Origin: Pseudomonas syringae | GTDB taxonomy: Bacteria; Pseudomonadota; Gammaproteobacteria; Pseudomonadales; Pseudomonadaceae | Assembly (NCBI RefSeq): GCF_001698815.1 | Contig: NZ_LGSI01000068.1 | Span: 434,001-498,000 of the forward strand | DNA length: 64,000 nt | Direction: 5' to 3' | Shown: positions 61,201 through 64,000 of the stretch, piece by piece | Numbering within the stretch: position 1 is the first letter of the stretch | How the letters are laid out: every line of letters starts with the position of its first letter | Translations under genes and position numbers: made by a program | The notes under the pieces: generated by a model | Databases searched by the model: none | What the model was told of the DNA's origin: nothing | What the model saw: only the letters and a program-made list of their open reading frames with translations

Positions 61201-62010
61201 CACATCCCCGACGGCGGCGAGATGCCGCAAAGCCTCACCTCCCCGGTGTTTGGGCGCCTCGCCAAGGTGCTCGACCGCCAGGCTGGCAGCAGCGACCGCC
61301 GTCGCCAACAGGTCCAGAATCTCTCCCTCCTGCGGCGTCCTCATCACCTCACGCAATTGCTCGACCACGGGTGGGAGTGCCGCGCAGGCGTTCCGCGCTG
61401 CAGTGGCGGCCGCCCCATCGCCGGTCACCAGCATCTTGGCCACATTGGCGGTGATGATCCGTTCGCCGTTGCGGAGGATATCCAGGATGCGATGGGCGCT
61501 TTCAATGTTGCTCACCCGCGCCTTGTGGTCAACGGCGCGGGAATCAAGCCCCTTCAGCCCATCGGCGATGCCCTGTTCGACGAGGATCGTCGCCTCTCGC
61601 ATCCGGCCGTAGTGGGCTGTCATGTTCTCCGTTTCGCCATCCATGGTAAGGGTCGCCGCCCGCAAGGCGTCGATTGCCGCGGCGAGCCTCTCCAGACTGC
61701 CCTTGAGCGATTCCGCCTCAGCCGCCGGAATGGCGGTGAGGCCGGCGATAGCCGTCGCCACCATGCCTTCGGCCTGGAACAGGCTTTCCTGGTCGCGGGT
61801 GGCGATGAAGTTTTCCACCCGCCCGGTGGCCCCGTTGACCGACGCCAGAATTTCTGCGGAATGGCTGGCAGAATCCACTGCACGTACCATGCCTCGCAGG
61901 CCGTAGAGGTTCACTAGCGATACCGCCAGCATCAGGAACACCAGTGCGGCGACCGCCAGGCCAATTTTGACGGCAATGGGCCTGTCCCTGACTGGTTTGA
62001 ATGTCAACAT
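58288..62010 (-). CDS. Hybrid sensor histidine kinase with two kinase cores and a receiver
   Basis: About 1240 residues in the inner membrane. Order: helix near 15-40, long helical periplasmic domain to about 420, second helix (LATVVAGAVAILLAGAIAW), HAMP, coiled coil, first HisKA with VSHELRTPLTLIL (about 560), ATPase boxes NLVSNAIKFTPAGG and GTGIGLALVKDL, receiver at about 840-960 (RVLVVDDSPEM, phosphoacceptor in VVSDVMMPELDG, IAKPFSP), then a second HisKA-like helix with VLHNVGNVLNSVNV (about 980) and a second ATPase with NLISNARQAL and DNGNGIAP. It follows the binding-protein gene by 24 bases, as in TorT-TorS-like sensing pairs. ATG 62010 has GAGG upstream. Confidence 0.9.
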   Translation of the reverse strand: MLTFKPVRDRPIAVKIGLAVAALVFLMLAVSLVNLYGLRGMVRAVDSASHSAEILASVNGATGRVENFIATRDQESLFQAEGMVATAIAGLTAIPAAEAESLKGSLERLAAAIDALRAATLTMDGETENMTAHYGRMREATILVEQGIADGLKGLDSRAVDHKARVSNIESAHRILDILRNGERIITANVAKMLVTGDGAAATAARNACAALPPVVEQLREVMRTPQEGEILDLLATAVAAASLAVEHLGEAPKHRGGEALRHLAAVGDVAERLEAMLDEVDEHVARDANDIQAATGLLNNAAALSKRFAERVATLEAQTLSFRLSPSAEVAGFVGAILDELSRLARVLPSTVGLQAKATPLTVNDQIAGYRAAFARFHQASNSLSGARDQVRNEARSAGLLVARFAGEARSDALVHNDRGMLATVVAGAVAILLAGAIAWSTSRFIAQPIVALASVMRRLAAGDLNAEIASAGRGDEIGIMTRAVRVFQENALRIRVLEAEAEAERQQVQASLERMVAERTDTLHQQTEVLEAQAVELIQARNQAETANQAKSDFVATVSHELRTPLTLILAPLEQLSAAAIPPADWRVQIDRAQRNALRLMNRVNDILDFSKAEAGKFELCPAPIDLNKAVGVLAEDAAMVAKGKGCTLTCSIDPALGTVFLDPRHFEKILLNLVSNAIKFTPAGGTVHLAVTPLDGERFELAVQDSGIGIAPDKLPLLFQRFSQIDNSATRHYSGTGIGLALVKDLVELMGGEVGVNSEPGRGSCFFVRLPLGAEQNTLPTEASNMHEQSSPSTTSTTEQRHLRFDDGRHGSRNDRASTEGADDGQPPEHALQSRVLVVDDSPEMLSYLSELLHNDYIVATAADGEQAWALLQRRPIDVVVSDVMMPELDGFGLTARIKASAGFAHLPVILLTARGGSEACVSGLESGADDYIAKPFSPLELKARVRAAIRMSQVQTELHAKSRQAGMAEIASTVLHNVGNVLNSVNVSAELVSNQMRTSKAQGLGKVVQLMNEHVNDLSDFLTTDHKGKMLPGYLLKLAEVVTAEQQGIIEELERLTKGIDHIKTIVAAQQSYAVTVSVVETVPVSELIDDALRMSAGSLARQEVTVVREIADLPLLSLDRHRVLLILVNLISNARQALDGVVDRSPCITFGAFLADGSVLRITVADNGNGIAPEHMASIFTHGFTTRKDGHGFGLHSCALAAQEMGGSLTVQSDGAGQGATFTLDIPLDAPQNKR

Positions 62011-62034
62011 GGCGCCTCGCATCCCCGCCCGCCG

Positions 62035-63135
62035 CTACTGCTTCATAACCTCCGGCAACGGCGCCGGCGGCGCCGTGTTGTTGATGGCCGCGTCGATCAT
62101 CGCCGCAACGGAAGCCTGGCTGTAGAAAGGATTGGCGGCGCCGCCCACGGGCATAGTGGCGAGCCAGGCGTCCAGGTCTTTCGCATCGATGCGTACCAGC
62201 GGCACCTCGACGAACTTCGGCACCTGCTTGCCCGCCAGAATCTGCTGGGCCACCCAGAAACCCACCTGGGAGACGCTCGGGGAGGCGGAGACCGAGACGG
62301 TCTCGTAGCCATTGGCATCGCGTTCCTGTTTCCACAGGGCGAGTTCGTCTTGACGGTTCCCCATCACGATGATCGGCAAAGGGCGTCCCGCCGCCTTGAA
62401 CGCCATGGCCGCTCCATAACCGTCGCCCCCCTGAGTAGCGACGGCATCAATGCTGGGCAGAGACGGCAGCGCCAGCGCCACCTCCTTGCGGGCGACGGAA
62501 GCCGTCCAGTTCCCGTACACGGTCTTGACGAACCTCAGGCCCGGATAGTCGCTGGCGGCCTTGCGAATGCCGTCGCTGATGTTTTTATCGGTGGCATCGC
62601 CAGCGATGCCGCGGATCTCTAGCAGCGTTCCGTTCCCCTTGAGACGCTCGGCGACATAATCCATTTCCACGCGGCCCATGGCGGACCAATTGTAGTCCAC
62701 GGTATAGGCGCAGCGTTCGGTGACCAGGCTGGCCATGACCACCACCACAATACCAGCGTTGCAGGCATCGCGGATCACCCCGTTGAGGGCCGTGTCGGAC
62801 GCGGCCAGGATGACGATGGCGTTGACGCCGTTGACGATCATGTCCTGGATATGGGCCGCTTGTTCCGACGCCGAGTTATTGGCGCTGACCACCGGGGCCT
62901 CCCGGATCAAGCCATCCTTTTGCGCCTGGACCGCAATCTCTTGCCAGTTGCGCACCATCACCTTGCGGAAATCGCTGCCCGCGTAGGAGTTGCTGAAGGC
63001 AATGCTATGACTTGCGGTAGGATCGCCGGCGATGCCGCCGGCGGCAGCCTGGGCTGGATTGGCAGCAACCATCGCCAGCCCGGTCACGCAGCCGGCGAAG
63101 CGCCACAAGATTTTGTGGATCGGTTTAGTGTTCAT
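62035..63135 (-). CDS. Periplasmic sugar-type binding protein, probable sensory partner of the kinase
   Basis: 366 residues with a signal peptide (MNTKPIHKILW through NPAQA-AAG) and a ribose-binding-type fold: HSIAFSNSYAGSDFRKVMV, QDMIVNGVNAIVILAAS, GTLLEIRGIAGDATD, DAVATQGGDGYGAAMAFKA. No ABC permease or ATPase gene is near; the hybrid kinase gene follows directly. It probably presents a ligand to the kinase periplasmic domain rather than to a transporter. The second ATG (63135) is preferred because GGAGA precedes it. Confidence 0.88.
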   Translation of the reverse strand: MNTKPIHKILWRFAGCVTGLAMVAANPAQAAAGGIAGDPTASHSIAFSNSYAGSDFRKVMVRNWQEIAVQAQKDGLIREAPVVSANNSASEQAAHIQDMIVNGVNAIVILAASDTALNGVIRDACNAGIVVVVMASLVTERCAYTVDYNWSAMGRVEMDYVAERLKGNGTLLEIRGIAGDATDKNISDGIRKAASDYPGLRFVKTVYGNWTASVARKEVALALPSLPSIDAVATQGGDGYGAAMAFKAAGRPLPIIVMGNRQDELALWKQERDANGYETVSVSASPSVSQVGFWVAQQILAGKQVPKFVEVPLVRIDAKDLDAWLATMPVGGAANPFYSQASVAAMIDAAINNTAPPAPLPEVMKQ

Positions 63136-63532
63136 GCTGTTCTCCATCGTGCTTGGGATTTACCAACAGCAATCCACCTGCACCTGCCGACAGCCTGGAT
63201 CAACGGCCTGGTCTGGTTGGAGCAGTCGGCCTGCAGATTGGAGATCGTCGACCATGTGATGTTTGGCGCAGGCATTGAGCATCTCCCTGTATGGCGCGTG
63301 CTAAGGCTTGGGCATACGCGGCCAGACCGAGAGTCTTGCGGAAATTCTCACGAACTGAAGATGTGTCGCCCAATGATCAACATGCCCCGATGGACACGTG
63401 TTACCAGACTGCTCATTCGGTCGTTCCAATAGAACCGGGCATGAAGGACCAGACACATACACCCTCCTTTCCTTGGCGGCCGACCATTGAAACCAGTACA
63501 TTGCCTGCAGTGGCAATGAGCATAGTATCAAA
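63136..63532. other. Spacer of about 400 bases
   Basis: Nothing convincing was seen in either strand apart from the upstream region of the binding-protein gene. The short frames here lack ribosome sites and family features. Confidence 0.45.
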
Positions 63533-63760
63533 GTGCCCTCTTCGCGCGCGGCCATGGAGGATTTCAGCCAGCTGAGCGACCCACAACGTCACACCGGCTA
63601 CGACACCTGGGTGGGCGAGCCCGGCATCAAGCTTTCGGGCGACTGGCGCCAGCGTGTCGCGATTTCCGGAGCGAGGCTCAAGAACGCCCCGATCCTGCTA
63701 CTTGACGAGGCTACCAGCGCCCTGGATTCGGAAGTCGAAGTCGCCATCCAGGCGCGGCTA
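63533..63760 (+). pseudogene. ABC exporter ATPase fragment
   Basis: The stretch GYDTWVGEPGIKLSG, then RLKNAPILLLDEATSALDSE matches the signature-to-Walker-B part of MsbA-type exporter ATPases (usually LSGGQRQR and IARA). The signature glycine-glutamine pair has become LSGDWRQR and the following IAR is ISG, so it could not work as an ATPase. The segment has no start, no Walker A and no transmembrane part. Confidence 0.65.
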
Positions 63761-64000
63761 TCGATCATGATCGTCAAAGAAATGCGCCAGCGCGCTCCAG
63801 GCATAGGGATTCAATGGAAGAACGCCTGCGTTATTGGAGTCACCACCGGACCGTGTGTCCGCTTTTGCCCAGAGTAGGTAAAAGCGATTTCGCCAACCCT
63901 TGCTATGATTTCTGAGATTTCATCGTAGGGATTGCCCATGAAGGTGAACATCGAGGCCAAGGCACCTTCCTCCCGGAGAGCCTAAAGAATTCGCTAAGGG

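Noticed and set aside
63291..63575. Frames near the right edge of the window
   Set aside because: Short, without start context or domains; only the ABC exporter fragment that overlaps the end could be supported.

Overview
The window reads as chromosomal DNA of a Pseudomonas of the fluorescens/putida type. This is inferred from the msu/sfn organosulfur genes, REP-like inverted repeats ending in runs such as GCGAGCAAGCTCGC, an OprD-family porin, several LysR/MFS pairs and a uniformly GC-rich coding style. No rRNA, tRNA, CRISPR array or intact insertion sequence was seen. It is an accessory, catabolic region: transporters, small-molecule enzymes and regulators, with a number of broken genes at module borders.

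Layout. 0-8 kb: the end of one TRAP transporter with a nitrilase-family amidohydrolase and an HpcH/HpaI aldolase, then a LysR gene divergent from an RraA-like protein and a complete second TRAP transporter (DctP-DctQ-DctM). 8.1-9.4 kb: head-to-head remnants of a lysR and an NmrA-type reductase gene that have both lost their 5' ends. 9.5-14.7 kb: a GntR/FadR regulator divergent from an MFS carrier and denD-otnK-otnC, a four-carbon sugar-acid (erythronate/threonate type) pathway lacking a visible isomerase. 14.7-16.1 kb: a scar zone with a frameshifted small gene, a histidine phosphatase fused in frame to a LysR DNA-binding domain, and an aminotransferase remnant. 16.1-23.3 kb: scattered genes (VOC protein, XRE regulator, TauD-type dioxygenase, MFS efflux, solute-binding protein, REC-PAS-GGDEF protein).

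23.6-36.4 kb is the best-resolved system: organosulfur scavenging. sfnG, msuC and msuD would convert dimethyl sulfone to methanesulfinate, methanesulfonate and finally sulfite; sfnB is a related flavoprotein and sfnR a sigma-54 activator. Four sigma-54 type -24/-12 elements drive msuD-msuC-sfnR, sfnG, sfnB, and a six-gene operon encoding a LIV-type ABC transporter plus a shortened AMP-ligase homologue with no recognisable ATP-binding loop. No FMN reductase is present.

36.4-37.3 kb is a repeat-rich spacer. 37.3-43.9 kb encodes a class IV aminotransferase homologue in which the PLP lysine position is Asn, a polar amino acid type ABC transporter, an MmgE/PrpD protein and a truncated GntR/UTRA regulator beside an IS66 remnant. 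44-48.7 kb holds two regulator/MFS pairs; 48.9-49.2 kb is an SsuD-like pseudogene.

49.5-58 kb is the most likely undescribed system: an OprD porin, a LysR regulator, a possible 23-residue leader peptide, a YfcC-type carrier and three consecutive hydrolases without export signals (S15/CocE type, class A beta-lactamase-like, CapA-like metallophosphatase), suggesting uptake and intracellular stepwise breakdown of an amide, ester or peptide-like compound. 58-63.1 kb encodes a periplasmic binding protein and a very large hybrid kinase with two kinase cores, whose downstream response regulator gene is broken. The right edge has a fragment of an ABC exporter.
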